The translations under genes and the position numbers were made by a program. Positions 1 to 9,380 of a DNA stretch of 64,000 bases are shown here, piece after piece. Source of the stretch: Chitinophagaceae bacterium (GTDB lineage: Bacteria > Bacteroidota > Bacteroidia > Chitinophagales > Chitinophagaceae); assembly GCA_947488765.1 (NCBI GenBank), contig CANLAE010000006.1, forward strand, positions 1 to 64,000. Reading direction: 5' to 3'. A model generated the notes under the pieces. The model was not told the DNA's origin. It did not search any database and saw nothing but the letters and a program-made list of their open reading frames with translations. Every line of letters begins with the position of its first letter. Positions within the stretch are counted from its first letter, which is position 1.

Positions 1-161
1 AGGTTTCAGCAATTTTGGAAAAAATATTTTCGAATGAAATTGCAACGATTCAATTAATATCAAAACAGAAAAAAATAAATGAATGGTGGAATAATTACAA
101 GGTCCTTTTTGCTGTAATTGCCGCTTTGATTTTTTGTTTGATGATTGCTTTGATTGGATAG
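1..161 (+). CDS. C-terminal end of an unidentified membrane protein (partial)
   Basis: An open frame enters from the left edge, read from base 3, and ends at a TAG at 159-161, giving the last 52 residues of a protein. A polar stretch rich in Lys, Gln and Asn is followed by a hydrophobic segment of about 20 residues (LFAVIAALIFCLMIALIG) that runs right up to the stop. This looks like a C-terminal membrane anchor with the rest of the protein on one side of the membrane. Nothing in the remaining piece identifies the family. It converges on the epimerase gene that ends at 191. Confidence 0.55.
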   Translation, partial: VSAILEKIFSNEIATIQLISKQKKINEWWNNYKVLFAVIAALIFCLMIALIG

Positions 162-190
162 TTTTTATAGAACCCAGGTTGAAAAGATTA

Positions 191-1210
191 CTATTGCAAC
201 ATAGGCATAATTCCCAGTCCCATTGTTCCATTTAACTCAATACTTGAAGGAGTGATGGTTAATCCGGAAGCCAAATCTTTGGTGAGCAACAACGGACCAT
301 CCATATCTACATAATCTAGTTGTGGTAAAAAATTGGCAATCGCAGCAGAGCCAATGCTGCTTTCATTCATACTGCCCATCATCACTTTCATATTCAGGCT
401 TCTTGCTTCTCTAATCATCCGTAATGCAGGAGTGATTCCACTACATTTGGTAAGTTTTATATTAATGCCGTGAAAATGATTGTTGCATTTTGCAACATCA
501 TGTTCAGAAACACAACTTTCATCGGCAAAAAGTGGTAATTCAGATTTTTCAAACAATATTTTCATGCCTTCCCAATTGTCTTTTGCCAAAGGTTGTTCAA
601 TTAATTCAACACCCAATTCTTTCAATTGCGGAATTTTATACAATGCTTCTTCAAGCGTCCATCCGGCATTGGCATCAACTCTGAAAACTGCATCAGTATT
701 GGCTCTAAGGGATTTCACAATTTCTATATCTTCAGAAGTTCCGAGTTTAATTTTATAAATGGGCCATGGTTTTGCCTTGATTTTTGCAACCATATTTTCA
801 ATCGTATCTATGCCAATGGTATAATCTGTATTGGGCAGATTTACCCACGAAGTATTCCAAAGTTGGTATAGATTTTTTTTAGACATTTTACCAAACAAAT
901 CCCAACCGGCCATATCTAAAGCACTGACTAAAAAAGGATTATTGGGTAATAAATGATGCAGGTAATGCCAATATCTTTCGGGATCTGTAAAAGCAAATTT
1001 TTCAATCAGTCTTTTGTTTTTTTCAATATCGGCAACCATTTGTTCAGTGGTAATGTTGTAATAAGTTATTGCCGGAGCCTCTCCAATTCCATACCAGTTG
1101 CCCAATTGTAAAACAACCACCAATGTTGGTTGGTGCGTTTTTGTTCTACCGCCTGAAATAGAGAACGGATATTCAAAAGGCAATTCAAATGTGTGGTAAT
1201 GTAAAATCAT
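191..1210 (-). CDS. Dipeptide epimerase (L-Ala-D/L-Glu epimerase type, enolase superfamily)
   Basis: A member of the enolase superfamily, muconate-lactonizing subgroup, about 339 residues, the usual length. The barrel domain shows the expected catalytic set: the KxK lysines in YKIKLG (near residue 155), metal ligands in FRVDANAGW, LIEQPL and LFADESC, and a second-side lysine in NIKLTK. This pattern fits epimerases of L-Ala-D/L-Glu and related dipeptides, which recycle murein peptides in the cytosol; the exact substrate cannot be read from sequence. The frame could start four codons earlier at 1222, but MILHYH at 1210 fits the family N-terminus better. A copy of a GC-rich dispersed repeat (1256-1277) lies just upstream. 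The gene stands alone. Confidence 0.85.
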   Translation of the reverse strand: MILHYHTFELPFEYPFSISGGRTKTHQPTLVVVLQLGNWYGIGEAPAITYYNITTEQMVADIEKNKRLIEKFAFTDPERYWHYLHHLLPNNPFLVSALDMAGWDLFGKMSKKNLYQLWNTSWVNLPNTDYTIGIDTIENMVAKIKAKPWPIYKIKLGTSEDIEIVKSLRANTDAVFRVDANAGWTLEEALYKIPQLKELGVELIEQPLAKDNWEGMKILFEKSELPLFADESCVSEHDVAKCNNHFHGINIKLTKCSGITPALRMIREARSLNMKVMMGSMNESSIGSAAIANFLPQLDYVDMDGPLLLTKDLASGLTITPSSIELNGTMGLGIMPMLQ

Positions 1211-1255
1211 GAAGAAGCACATTTATGGGTAAAGAATGATGATCAACGAACCGAA

Positions 1256-1277
1256 CGTACAAGTGTGCGACGCAACA
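1256..1277 (-). repeat. Dispersed GC-rich repeat, copy A
   Basis: On the minus strand this 22-mer reads TGTTGCGTCGCAC followed by ACTTGTACG and is identical to copy B at 34393-34414. It sits about 46 bases upstream of the epimerase start. Two shorter relatives lie at 45061-45080 and 19182-19196. It is strikingly GC-rich for this AT-rich intergenic DNA. Confidence 0.7.
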
Positions 1278-1312
1278 AAAGATTGGATTTGTTATTCAGC
1301 CGACCACAAAAG

Positions 1313-1350
1313 AACTAAAAATAAAACCCCGCCAATTGGCAGGGTTTTAA
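1313..1350 (-). terminator. Rho-independent terminator after the membrane protein gene
   Basis: Minus strand: AAAACCC and GGGTTTT arms (one C/A mismatch) around an inner GCC AATT GGC helix, followed by ATTTTTA. It lies 16 bases past the stop of the gene ending at 1366. Confidence 0.75.
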
Positions 1351-1365
1351 AAATATTTGATTGAA

Positions 1366-1932
1366 TTATGCGATTACTAATTTTGATTTTTGTTGTACAA
1401 TGTAATTCCATGCAAACATGATTATCGGCAAGAATACAACTGTAGAAAACAACTCGTTTTTGTAAAAAGGCAATCCCGCTACGTAACAAGTGATTAAGCC
1501 ACTAAGGTCTTTGCTGTAAGCAATGGTGCTGCCTAACCAAACTGATGCGTTTGATAATAAAAAGAAAACGGTTGGTGCTGCAATAGAACCAAGTATGATA
1601 GAATTGTAATTTTTTCCTTTGATTGCCCAGCCAATTAAAGTGGTTAACAACAAAAGTGCGTAATTAAAAATTTGACCTTTGTAAAACCCTTTGAATGCAA
1701 AAAGATTTGCACGGAAAAGTAATTCGATAACAACATCGCTTAATAGTAATGCCAACAATGGCATTAAGAATGTAGCATTTTTTTCTTTTACAATCATTCC
1801 TGAAAAAAGTGCAATTGCAAAAATTGGCGTAAAGCCTGACAAGCTTATTTGGCTTGCAAATAATAATTTGGTTACAACCGTAATAAAAATTAGAAAAGCT
1901 GCGAATAATATGGAACGGTGGGACAATTTCAT
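1366..1932 (-). CDS. Small multi-spanning membrane protein, resembling DUF6580
   Basis: A 188-residue, strongly hydrophobic protein with about five membrane segments, including one right after the N-terminal MKLSHRS and one near the C-terminus (FSTVVFLPIIMFAWNYI). From memory it looks like the DUF6580 family of Bacteroidota, whose function is not established; the compact five- to six-helix form is also reminiscent of substrate-binding subunits of vitamin transporters, but I see no motif proving that. There is no cobalamin, thiamine or other riboswitch-like sequence in the 100 bases upstream. It is followed by its own terminator and appears monocistronic. Confidence 0.6.
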   Translation of the reverse strand: MKLSHRSILFAAFLIFITVVTKLLFASQISLSGFTPIFAIALFSGMIVKEKNATFLMPLLALLLSDVVIELLFRANLFAFKGFYKGQIFNYALLLLTTLIGWAIKGKNYNSIILGSIAAPTVFFLLSNASVWLGSTIAYSKDLSGLITCYVAGLPFYKNELFSTVVFLPIIMFAWNYIVQQKSKLVIA

Positions 1933-2034
1933 TAGAATAGTGTTTAGGCAAAAATAGGAGTAATTGGTTTTAAGACAAATGAGTTTTTTACATGAATGTT
2001 GATAAGTGTAAAAGTTGTTTAATTATAGGATTAT

Positions 2035-3249
2035 TTAGTTAGGGACATATGCTTTGAAAATGGTGGTTGTTCCGCTTGCGGTGAAATGGTAATTGGTATT
2101 GGCAAATGCAGTAAATGCATCTCCTTTTTTGAAGAACATATTTTCTTGTCCTTTTACAATGATTGCGCCTTCAATTACAAAAAATATTTCAATAGATTTT
2201 GTTTCTGCAAAATAAACTTCACCGGGGTTTAAATCAATTTTACAAATGGCAAAATCGGGCACGGGGCAAGGATAGTTTGTTTCGTGCAGGAGTTTCTCTC
2301 CTTTTAAAACTTTTGGTGTGATGCTTTGAAATGCAGTATGCTTCAACAATTCGGGCACATCAATGTGTTTGTTGGTTAATCCACCACGGAGCACATTATC
2401 GCTATTTGCCATTAGTTCTACATTCTGACCTTCTAAATAAGCATGCGGAATACCGGCTGCCTGAAAAATGGCTTCGTCTTTTTGTACACAAACGATGTTG
2501 AATAAATAGATTGAAAAAATACCACGGTCTATATTGTTCCATTCATTGATTGGGGTTTGTTCGTACAACTTTGCCACCCACCAACCGGGTTGATTTTTTT
2601 GTAAAAGTCCTTCACGTTTTTGTCGCAATTCTTTTTTAACAAGCGGCAATAAAATATTGTCAACATCTGACTGATCCATTTCCATTACAAACTGGTACAA
2701 CCCTTTGATACCAGCACTTCTGTACAATGCTAATAAAATATTAAACTCTTTATTTTCGGTTAAAGTAATTTCAATTGCATCATTATTTTTAAAGCCGTGC
2801 AACAACCAAAATTCACTTAGCGCAACCATCACTTCGGGCTTGTGATTTTGATCTTTGTAATTTCTATTTGCTGCATCAATTGGCATACCGGCTGCTTCTT
2901 CTGCAGCAAAGCCTTTGGCAGCTTCAATTTTAGAAGGATGCACCTGAATGCTGAGCATATCGTGTACATCTAAAATTTTAAACAAAAAAGGAAGTTCATT
3001 AAATTGTTGGTAAACTTCTTCACCCAATATTTCAACAGGATTTTGATTGATTAAATCTTTTAAACTAATATTTTCCTGATTGAGATTGATGAAGCTTGAT
3101 GCGGATGCGTGAGCCCCCATCCAATATTCGGCAAATGGTTTGTGTTGTGTATTTTCTATGTGCAATAAATTGGGAATATAGGTTGAGCCGCCCCATGCAT
3201 AATTTTGAACTTTTCCTGTTAATTTAAATAGGGTGTTTTTGGGAATCAT
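2035..3249 (-). CDS. manA: Mannose-6-phosphate isomerase, class I
   Basis: Interconverts fructose 6-phosphate and mannose 6-phosphate in the cytosol, feeding GDP-mannose and derived surface sugars. At 404 residues it has the full class I length. The N-terminal YAWGGS, the zinc-site segments QVHPSK and HKPEVMVAL, and the GIPHAYLEGQNVELM segment with a further zinc histidine are all present, so the metal site looks intact. The C-terminal cupin-like half (EIFFVIEGAIIV) is also intact. It is divergent from yraN, with an 85-base AT-rich gap between the starts. It probably supplies precursors for the same envelope glycans as the genes at 19220-23647, but no linkage beyond that is seen. Confidence 0.93.
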   Translation of the reverse strand: MIPKNTLFKLTGKVQNYAWGGSTYIPNLLHIENTQHKPFAEYWMGAHASASSFINLNQENISLKDLINQNPVEILGEEVYQQFNELPFLFKILDVHDMLSIQVHPSKIEAAKGFAAEEAAGMPIDAANRNYKDQNHKPEVMVALSEFWLLHGFKNNDAIEITLTENKEFNILLALYRSAGIKGLYQFVMEMDQSDVDNILLPLVKKELRQKREGLLQKNQPGWWVAKLYEQTPINEWNNIDRGIFSIYLFNIVCVQKDEAIFQAAGIPHAYLEGQNVELMANSDNVLRGGLTNKHIDVPELLKHTAFQSITPKVLKGEKLLHETNYPCPVPDFAICKIDLNPGEVYFAETKSIEIFFVIEGAIIVKGQENMFFKKGDAFTAFANTNYHFTASGTTTIFKAYVPN

Positions 3250-3334
3250 ATTTTATTTGTTCGATAAAGTTTAAATATTTTATGGATTTAATCTAAACAA
3301 TAATAATTCAAAACAATTTAACTTCATTCTGCAA

Positions 3335-3694
3335 ATGAATAATCACAACAAAAATATTGGAAACAAAGGAGAAGATATTGCAAAAGATTGGCTTGAAAAA
3401 CAAGGCTATACCATTATTGAACGAAACTGGAGACACAGTCATTGGGAGGTAGATATTATTGCAAGCAAAAAAGATAAATTGCATTTTGTAGAAGTAAAAA
3501 CACGAAACTCACACAGATACGGCAAACCCGAAGAAAGTTTTGGAAAAAATAAAATGAAATCATTGAAAAATGCTGCCGAAGAATACCAGCATCAAAACCC
3601 TGAATGGAAAAAAATTCAATTTGATATATTGGCAATTACTTTGCAGCATGAAGAAGTTGTAGAAATATTTTTAATTGAAGATGTCTATTTTTAA
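3335..3694 (+). CDS. YraN family (UPF0102) endonuclease-like protein
   Basis: A 119-residue member of the UPF0102/YraN family, which has a restriction-endonuclease-like fold. The family hallmarks are visible: GEDIAKDWL near the N-terminus, then EVDIIA and FVEVKTR, which together form the E...D...ExK catalytic-type core. Its biological role is not settled; an involvement in DNA processing or recombination is inferred from the fold. It is the first gene of a likely three-gene operon: rlmH follows after 39 bases and the rhomboid gene 9 bases after that. Confidence 0.9.
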   Translation: MNNHNKNIGNKGEDIAKDWLEKQGYTIIERNWRHSHWEVDIIASKKDKLHFVEVKTRNSHRYGKPEESFGKNKMKSLKNAAEEYQHQNPEWKKIQFDILAITLQHEEVVEIFLIEDVYF

Positions 3695-3733
3695 ATCGAA
3701 AATGAAATAGTAGAGCGTGTAATAAATAAAAAA

Positions 3734-4207
3734 ATGAAGTTAATTTTAATTAGTTTAGGCAAGCCACATGATACTCATTTTAAAGATGGCATTCAGGAAT
3801 TTTCAAATCGTTTAAATAAATATTTTTCTAGTGAATGGATCATTGTTGCACCGCCCAAAAATGCAGCAGTATTAAGTGTTTCGGAGGCAAAAAAGACAGA
3901 AGCGGGCTTATTGATGCAACATATTCAGAAAGATGATTTTGTAGTTTTATTGGATGAAAGGGGGAAACAATTCACCTCTCCTTTGCTTGCAAATTTTATA
4001 CAACAACGTGCCAATGAAAGTTGCAAAAGAATAGTTTTTATTATTGGTGGAGCTTTTGGTGTTGATGAATTAATTATTAAAAGAGCAAATTATACTTGGA
4101 GTTTATCTAATCTTGTATTTCCGCATATGATGGTTCGATTAATCTTAGCCGAACAATTATACAGGGCTTGTACTATTTTACGAAATGAAAAATACCATCA
4201 CGAATAA
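3734..4207 (+). CDS. rlmH: 23S rRNA (pseudouridine1915-N3)-methyltransferase
   Basis: RlmH methylates pseudouridine 1915 in helix 69 of 23S rRNA, using S-adenosylmethionine, on assembled 70S ribosomes. The protein is 157 residues, standard for this SPOUT-class enzyme. The glycine-rich knot segment IGGAFGVDE and the C-terminal AEQLYRACTILRNEKYHHE region, typical of the family's last helix and tail, are both seen. It sits in an operon-like run between yraN and the rhomboid protease, with only 9 bases to the next gene. Confidence 0.96.
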   Translation: MKLILISLGKPHDTHFKDGIQEFSNRLNKYFSSEWIIVAPPKNAAVLSVSEAKKTEAGLLMQHIQKDDFVVLLDERGKQFTSPLLANFIQQRANESCKRIVFIIGGAFGVDELIIKRANYTWSLSNLVFPHMMVRLILAEQLYRACTILRNEKYHHE

Positions 4208-4216
4208 ATTTTAAAT

Positions 4217-4858
4217 ATGCTTTCACTTACCATCATTATTATCCTTTTTACAGCAGTTGTTTCTTTCATTGCTTTTAGTAATCAAAAACTTGTGAATGAT
4301 TTGATTTTTCATGTAAACCCAATCAGAGAAAAAAATGAATGGTTTCGATTGGTGAGTTGTGGGTTTATACATGCAGATATTGGTCATCTTGCATTCAACA
4401 TGATTTCGTTGTACATGTTTGGTGAATTGGTAGAAGATCAATTTGCTATTTTCTTTGGCGGTTCAAGTAAAGTGATATTCATTGCGTTTTATGTTACCGC
4501 TTTAATTGTTTGTTTAATCCCAACTTATATTAAAAACAGAAACAATGATTATTACAGAAGCTTGGGTGCATCGGGTGCAGTTTCTGCCATTGTTTTTGCA
4601 GGAATATTTTTATATCCTACAGCAAAAATTGGCATATTCATACTCCCTCCAATTATTCCCGGTTTCATATTTGCGCCAATTTATTTATTCATATCTGCAA
4701 TGTTGTCCAAAAAAGGAGGCGACAATATTAACCATTCTGCCCACATTTGGGGAGCTTTGTATGGTGTAGTTTTTTTAATTCTATCTACCCATTTTTTATC
4801 AAATGTTGATGTTGTAACAAGTTTTACAGAGCAAGTGAGGAATTGGTTTTTAGATTAA
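4217..4858 (+). CDS. Rhomboid family intramembrane serine protease
   Basis: A 213-residue, six-helix membrane protease that cleaves transmembrane substrates. The catalytic dyad is intact: serine 119 in SLGASGAVSA and histidine 176 in NHSAHIWGALYG. The oxyanion-side HxxxN motif (H57 and N61 in GHLAFNMISLYMFGE) is also present. No extra cytoplasmic or zinc-finger domain is attached. It is the last gene of the yraN-rlmH run. The natural substrate is unknown and the neighbours do not point to one. Confidence 0.9.
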   Translation: MLSLTIIIILFTAVVSFIAFSNQKLVNDLIFHVNPIREKNEWFRLVSCGFIHADIGHLAFNMISLYMFGELVEDQFAIFFGGSSKVIFIAFYVTALIVCLIPTYIKNRNNDYYRSLGASGAVSAIVFAGIFLYPTAKIGIFILPPIIPGFIFAPIYLFISAMLSKKGGDNINHSAHIWGALYGVVFLILSTHFLSNVDVVTSFTEQVRNWFLD

Positions 4859-4880
4859 TCATCTTTACTACATTGTTTTT

Positions 4881-4918
4881 TTGTGTATAAAAAAATTTTT
4901 TTATTTTTTTATACACAA
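4881..4918. repeat. Perfect 15-bp inverted repeat, almost all A/T
   Basis: TTGTGTATAAAAAAA at 4881-4895 is exactly complementary to TTTTTTTATACACAA at 4904-4918, with an 8-base T-rich centre. It lies 22 bases after the rhomboid stop and 44 bases before the large exported protein. It may be a weak terminator for the operon or part of the promoter region of the next gene. Confidence 0.6.
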
Positions 4919-4962
4919 TATTAATTTTTTATTATCTTGCTCACTCATTAAATTAAACTGCT

Positions 4963-7900
4963 ATGAGGAAGATTTTACTATTCTGGTTATTTTCATTGGT
5001 TTTTAGTTATTCGATTAATGCTCAATCAGCAAGTACTTATTCATTTGCTGCTAGCACTGGAACTTACACTCAGGTAAATGATGCAACAGCAACTAGATTG
5101 AATTTAGTTGAAGCAGACACCTATCTAAGTACAGCACAATCTATAGGATTCAATTTTGTATATGAAGGTATAACTTATACTCAATTCAAAATGGGTTCTA
5201 ATGGATTTATTAGTTTGAATAGCTTTGGTACTGCTACTCTTACAGCCAACAATTTTTCAACTGCTAATTCTACTTCAAGACCTATTATAGCCCCACTTTG
5301 GGATGATTTGGATGGGAGATCTACGGGATCTGTAAGTGCTGCATATTTCGAAGTAACAGGAAGTGCACCTAATAGAGTTTTAACTGTCGAATGGCGTAAT
5401 TGGGAGTGGAATTATGCATCTAGTACGCCTGTAATTAGTTTTCAAGCAAAACTATATGAAACCACAAATATTATTGAGTTTGTTTACAGATCAGAGACAG
5501 GAACACCAAGTTCTGGTTCAGCGTCAATTGGTATAGGTTCAGCAACTGGCTCTGGCAATAATAGTTATTTAAATTTAACAAGTACTACTACACCAGCAGT
5601 TAGTAGTATTTCAAGTGTTACAACACTTTCAACGAAACCAGCTACTGGTCAAGTTTATACTTTTACGCCTCCTACACCTTGTTCTGGTGCACCACTAGCT
5701 GGGACAGTTTCTGGTCCAGCTAGTGCTTGTTCAGGTATTGGGTTTAACATTACTGCTACTGGTTATTCTACTGGTGTTAGTGGGATGACTTACAGATGGC
5801 AAACTGCTACATCTGCAACTGGCCCTTGGACGAATACAACTGGAACAAGCCCTGCATCTTTTACTGCAACACAAACTTCTACAGCTTTTTATAGGTTGGT
5901 TGACACCTGTACTAATAGTGGTATTGGAGCTGAGTCTAATGTGATATCAGTTACAATTGGTAATGCCAGTTATAGTTCATTGCCTTTTTTCGAAAGTTTC
6001 GAGAACATATGGATTGATGGATGTAATACAAAAGATATTCCAACTAACAACTGGAGAAATAGCCCCGCTAAAACAGATAGTAGCTGGAGAAGGGATGATG
6101 ATGCAGCTAGTGGTGGTAACACGGCTATTTGGGGATCAACAACTTCATACATGTATACACCTGCATCTTCAAATGGTAGTAGATCTGCTCGTTTTCACTC
6201 TGGAAATATAACTGCTGGTCGAAGAGGTATTTTTGATTTATATATTGATTGCTCTTCTGGAGTTGCTACGAAACAACTAAGTTTTGATTATATAAATACA
6301 TCAGGAACCGATTCGTTAGTAATATCTATGTCTACAGATGGTGGGGTATCATTTGCAAGACTTGATTCAATAACTCTTAGGACTGCTTGGACAAATAAGC
6401 TTGTAAATTTTACTTCAACAAGTTCGACTACAATTTTACGATTTACAGCAACTGCTGATTTTGGTAGCACTGATATAGGCTTAGATAATGTTAATGTTGT
6501 TGTTTTGAATACATGTTCAGGTACTCCAACTACAGGAATAATTTCATCAAATTCTACAACTGTATGTGCAGGTAGCAGCGTTTCCTTTTCAAGTTCAACA
6601 TATACTATAGCAACTGGTATGACTTATCGTTGGCAAACATCTGCAACAGGGAGTGATCCTTGGACAAATACAACTACAACTTCCGCTAGTTCATATTCAT
6701 TTACATTTTCAACGCCAGTTTGGGTAAGAAGGGTAGATACTTGTACAAACACAGGTCAGTTTGCAATTTCAAATGCAGTTCAGATTTCAATAAATGCTGC
6801 TACCTACGCAAGTTTACCATTTACTGAAAGTTTTGAAGCTACTTGGATTGATGGTTGTGGAACAACTGGAAGTAAAAGTATACCAAATAACAGTTGGAGA
6901 AATACTCCAACTACAGGGAATAATTCATGGAGAAGAAATGATGAAACAACTGCAAACTCGGGTTGGGGAAGCACTGCAGGTGGTTATACTCCTACATTCT
7001 CTGAAGGTGCCTACTCTGCAAGAATTCATACCTACTCAACAAGCACTCCTGGCAGTTTAGATGTTTATTTAGATTGTAGTTCAGGAGCAGCATCAAAACA
7101 ACTTAGCTATGACTATATTAATACAAGTGGTAGCGATAGTTTAAAAGTCTTTTTATCAACTGATGGGGGTAATAATTTTACTTTTATAGGTACTAAAAAT
7201 ACAACAACAACTACTTGGTCTAGCTTCATTATTCCGTTTACATCATCTTCAGCCACCACAGTAATTAGGTATACTGCTTATGGAGATTTTGGAAGCACTG
7301 ATATTGGTTTAGATAATATAAATGTTGTAAGTGTTGCTTGTGGTTCTCCTACTGGATTAATCACATCTTCAATTACAGCTACAGGAGCAACTTTAAGTTG
7401 GACAGCACCTGCATCGGCACCTTCAAGTTATGAAGTTTTTTATAGTACAACCAATACTGCACCAAATTCTGGCTCTACGCCAAATGTTACTGGGATTGCA
7501 GGACTTACAACAAACATTACTGGTTTATCAAGTGCTACTACTTACTTCGTTTGGATAAGATCCAATTGTGGGGGTTCTGGCAATAGTTCTTGGACAAATG
7601 GTGGATCCTTTATAACAGCCTGTGTGGAGGTTTCAGCATTTTCTCAAAATTTTGATGGTGTTGTTGCAGGTACATTCCCTCCTTGTTGGGCTAAAGTGGG
7701 TACAACAGGAAGTACTTACACACAAGCTTCTACGGTAATTTCATCGCCTAATAATTTATATATCTATAGCAGTTCAACTTCTAATTTAGCTATTGTTGCA
7801 ATGCCTTCTGTTTCAAATGCAAGTGCAGGAACACATCAATTGAAATTTAAAGCAAGAGCTAATTTTACAGTGGGTGGAGTGATTGAAGTTGGTTATTTAA

Positions 7901-9324
7901 CTAACCCAACAGATGCCGCAACATTTGTTTCTTTATCCTCTTTTACTACAACAAGTACTACGCTAGTTGATAACTTTGTGCTTAGTCCTGTAAATGCACC
8001 TGGAGGAGTAACTACACTAGCTTTTAGACATACTGGTTCTCCTGCAAACAGTGTCTTAATTGATGATGTGGTTTATGAACAAATTCCATCTTGTTTAGAA
8101 CCTACTGCACTAAATGCATCTTCAATAACTACAACAACTGCAACAGTTGGTTGGACTGTTCCTTCTGGTACGCCAACCAGTTATTTTTGGGAGCTTAGAA
8201 GTTCTGGTGCTGCTGGTAGTGGAGCTACTGGACTATTAAATAGCGGTAATACAACTCAAAATAGCGTTGCTTTAACTTCTCTTCAATCTGGGACAGGTTA
8301 TCAATTTTACGTTAAAACAATCTGTAGTAGCAATACAGATACAAGTTCATACGCAACTTTAAATTTTAATACTTTACTTACAAATGATGATTGTTCTAGT
8401 GCTACATCAATTACTGCTGGAGCGGGTACTATTAATGTAACTTCAGTAGGAGCAACACAGAGTTTGGCTCCATCATTATGTGGCGGATTTACAGCTTCGA
8501 GTGCATTAGATATTTGGTATAAATTTACTACAACACAAGCTGGAGCTGCAACGATTTTAACTACAGGATTAGATGTTGTAATTGAGGCTTATAGTGGTAG
8601 TTGTGGAAGCTTAACTAGTTTAGGGTGTGCTGATGTTTCAGGCACAACAGAAACTTTAAATTTAACTGGGTTAATTGCTGCAACTACCTATTACTTTAGG
8701 GTATACGCTTATGTTTCTACTGGAGCATTTACTGTAAATGTTTCTGGTGTTGCTCTCCCTGTTTCTATCACCTCATTCAAAGGTGAAAGAAAAGGTGCTG
8801 AAAATCTATTAGCCTGGACTACAGCTACCGAACAAAACAACAAAGGTTTTGAATTACAAAGAAGTGCTGATGGAGTTAATTACTCAACTCTAACTTTTGT
8901 AAACAGCAAAGCAATCAATGGCAATAGCAACACTACTTTGGATTACACTTTCACTGATACTAAACCATTTGCAGGTAATAACTATTACAGATTGAAGCAA
9001 TTGGATAAAGATGGTAAAGAAAGTCTAAGCCTAGTTGTATTAATTAAAGGTTCTAAAGGAACACAATTAGATATTACTTCAATTTATCCTAACCCAACTA
9101 CAAGTCAACTAAATGTAATAATGAGTGCACCTTCAAGAGATAAGGTAACCATTGTTATTACTGATGTTGCAGGCAAAGTACTTGTACAAAAAATAGTGAA
9201 TGTAGTTGCCGGTGATAATAGCATTCAATTAGATGTAAGCAAACTTGTATCTGGTACTTATATCATGAAAGCAATCTGTGAAAATGGATGTGATTCAGGA
9301 TCTAAGAAATTCATGAAGCAATAG
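4963..9324 (+). CDS. Large T9SS-exported multidomain protein (Ig-like, MAM-like, fibronectin III)
   Basis: A 1,453-residue protein with a signal peptide (about 20 residues, ending INAQS) and a C-terminal type IX sorting domain beginning at ITSIYPNPTTSQLNV. Between them I read a beta-sandwich domain (about 22-235), an Ig-like module (about 240-333), a MAM-like module (about 334-515), a second Ig-like plus MAM-like pair (about 516-790), a fibronectin III domain (about 791-886), a FDG-starting jelly-roll (about 887-1040), a second fibronectin III domain (about 1041-1136), a prepeptidase C-terminal-like domain (about 1137-1262), and the LLAWTTATEQNNKGFELQRS segment common before such sorting domains. 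No catalytic domain is apparent, so an adhesive or surface-structural role is likely. Composition is rich in Ser and Thr. It is monocistronic with its own terminator. Confidence 0.85.
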   Translation: MRKILLFWLFSLVFSYSINAQSASTYSFAASTGTYTQVNDATATRLNLVEADTYLSTAQSIGFNFVYEGITYTQFKMGSNGFISLNSFGTATLTANNFSTANSTSRPIIAPLWDDLDGRSTGSVSAAYFEVTGSAPNRVLTVEWRNWEWNYASSTPVISFQAKLYETTNIIEFVYRSETGTPSSGSASIGIGSATGSGNNSYLNLTSTTTPAVSSISSVTTLSTKPATGQVYTFTPPTPCSGAPLAGTVSGPASACSGIGFNITATGYSTGVSGMTYRWQTATSATGPWTNTTGTSPASFTATQTSTAFYRLVDTCTNSGIGAESNVISVTIGNASYSSLPFFESFENIWIDGCNTKDIPTNNWRNSPAKTDSSWRRDDDAASGGNTAIWGSTTSYMYTPASSNGSRSARFHSGNITAGRRGIFDLYIDCSSGVATKQLSFDYINTSGTDSLVISMSTDGGVSFARLDSITLRTAWTNKLVNFTSTSSTTILRFTATADFGSTDIGLDNVNVVVLNTCSGTPTTGIISSNSTTVCAGSSVSFSSSTYTIATGMTYRWQTSATGSDPWTNTTTTSASSYSFTFSTPVWVRRVDTCTNTGQFAISNAVQISINAATYASLPFTESFEATWIDGCGTTGSKSIPNNSWRNTPTTGNNSWRRNDETTANSGWGSTAGGYTPTFSEGAYSARIHTYSTSTPGSLDVYLDCSSGAASKQLSYDYINTSGSDSLKVFLSTDGGNNFTFIGTKNTTTTTWSSFIIPFTSSSATTVIRYTAYGDFGSTDIGLDNINVVSVACGSPTGLITSSITATGATLSWTAPASAPSSYEVFYSTTNTAPNSGSTPNVTGIAGLTTNITGLSSATTYFVWIRSNCGGSGNSSWTNGGSFITACVEVSAFSQNFDGVVAGTFPPCWAKVGTTGSTYTQASTVISSPNNLYIYSSSTSNLAIVAMPSVSNASAGTHQLKFKARANFTVGGVIEVGYLTNPTDAATFVSLSSFTTTSTTLVDNFVLSPVNAPGGVTTLAFRHTGSPANSVLIDDVVYEQIPSCLEPTALNASSITTTTATVGWTVPSGTPTSYFWELRSSGAAGSGATGLLNSGNTTQNSVALTSLQSGTGYQFYVKTICSSNTDTSSYATLNFNTLLTNDDCSSATSITAGAGTINVTSVGATQSLAPSLCGGFTASSALDIWYKFTTTQAGAATILTTGLDVVIEAYSGSCGSLTSLGCADVSGTTETLNLTGLIAATTYYFRVYAYVSTGAFTVNVSGVALPVSITSFKGERKGAENLLAWTTATEQNNKGFELQRSADGVNYSTLTFVNSKAINGNSNTTLDYTFTDTKPFAGNNYYRLKQLDKDGKESLSLVVLIKGSKGTQLDITSIYPNPTTSQLNVIMSAPSRDKVTIVITDVAGKVLVQKIVNVVAGDNSIQLDVSKLVSGTYIMKAICENGCDSGSKKFMKQ

Positions 9325-9343
9325 TAACAAATCATTTAATTTT

Positions 9344-9380
9344 AAAATCCACAACATGTAGAATGTTGTGGATTTTTTTT
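9344..9380 (+). terminator. Strong rho-independent terminator of the large T9SS protein gene
   Basis: Fourteen-base arms AAAATCCACAACAT (9344-9357) and ATGTTGTGGATTTT (9363-9376) are perfectly complementary, with loop GTAGA, and the T-run continues to 9380. It begins 20 bases after the stop. Confidence 0.92.

Noticed and set aside
1292-1489. Minus-strand frame overlapping the 3' end of the small membrane protein
   Set aside because: It overlaps a better gene out of frame and crosses its terminator.
4861-4962. A promoter for the giant T9SS gene (TATCTTGC-like box near 4935)
   Set aside because: The match to TAnnTTTG is poor and no -33 box is at the right distance, so it is not listed as a feature.
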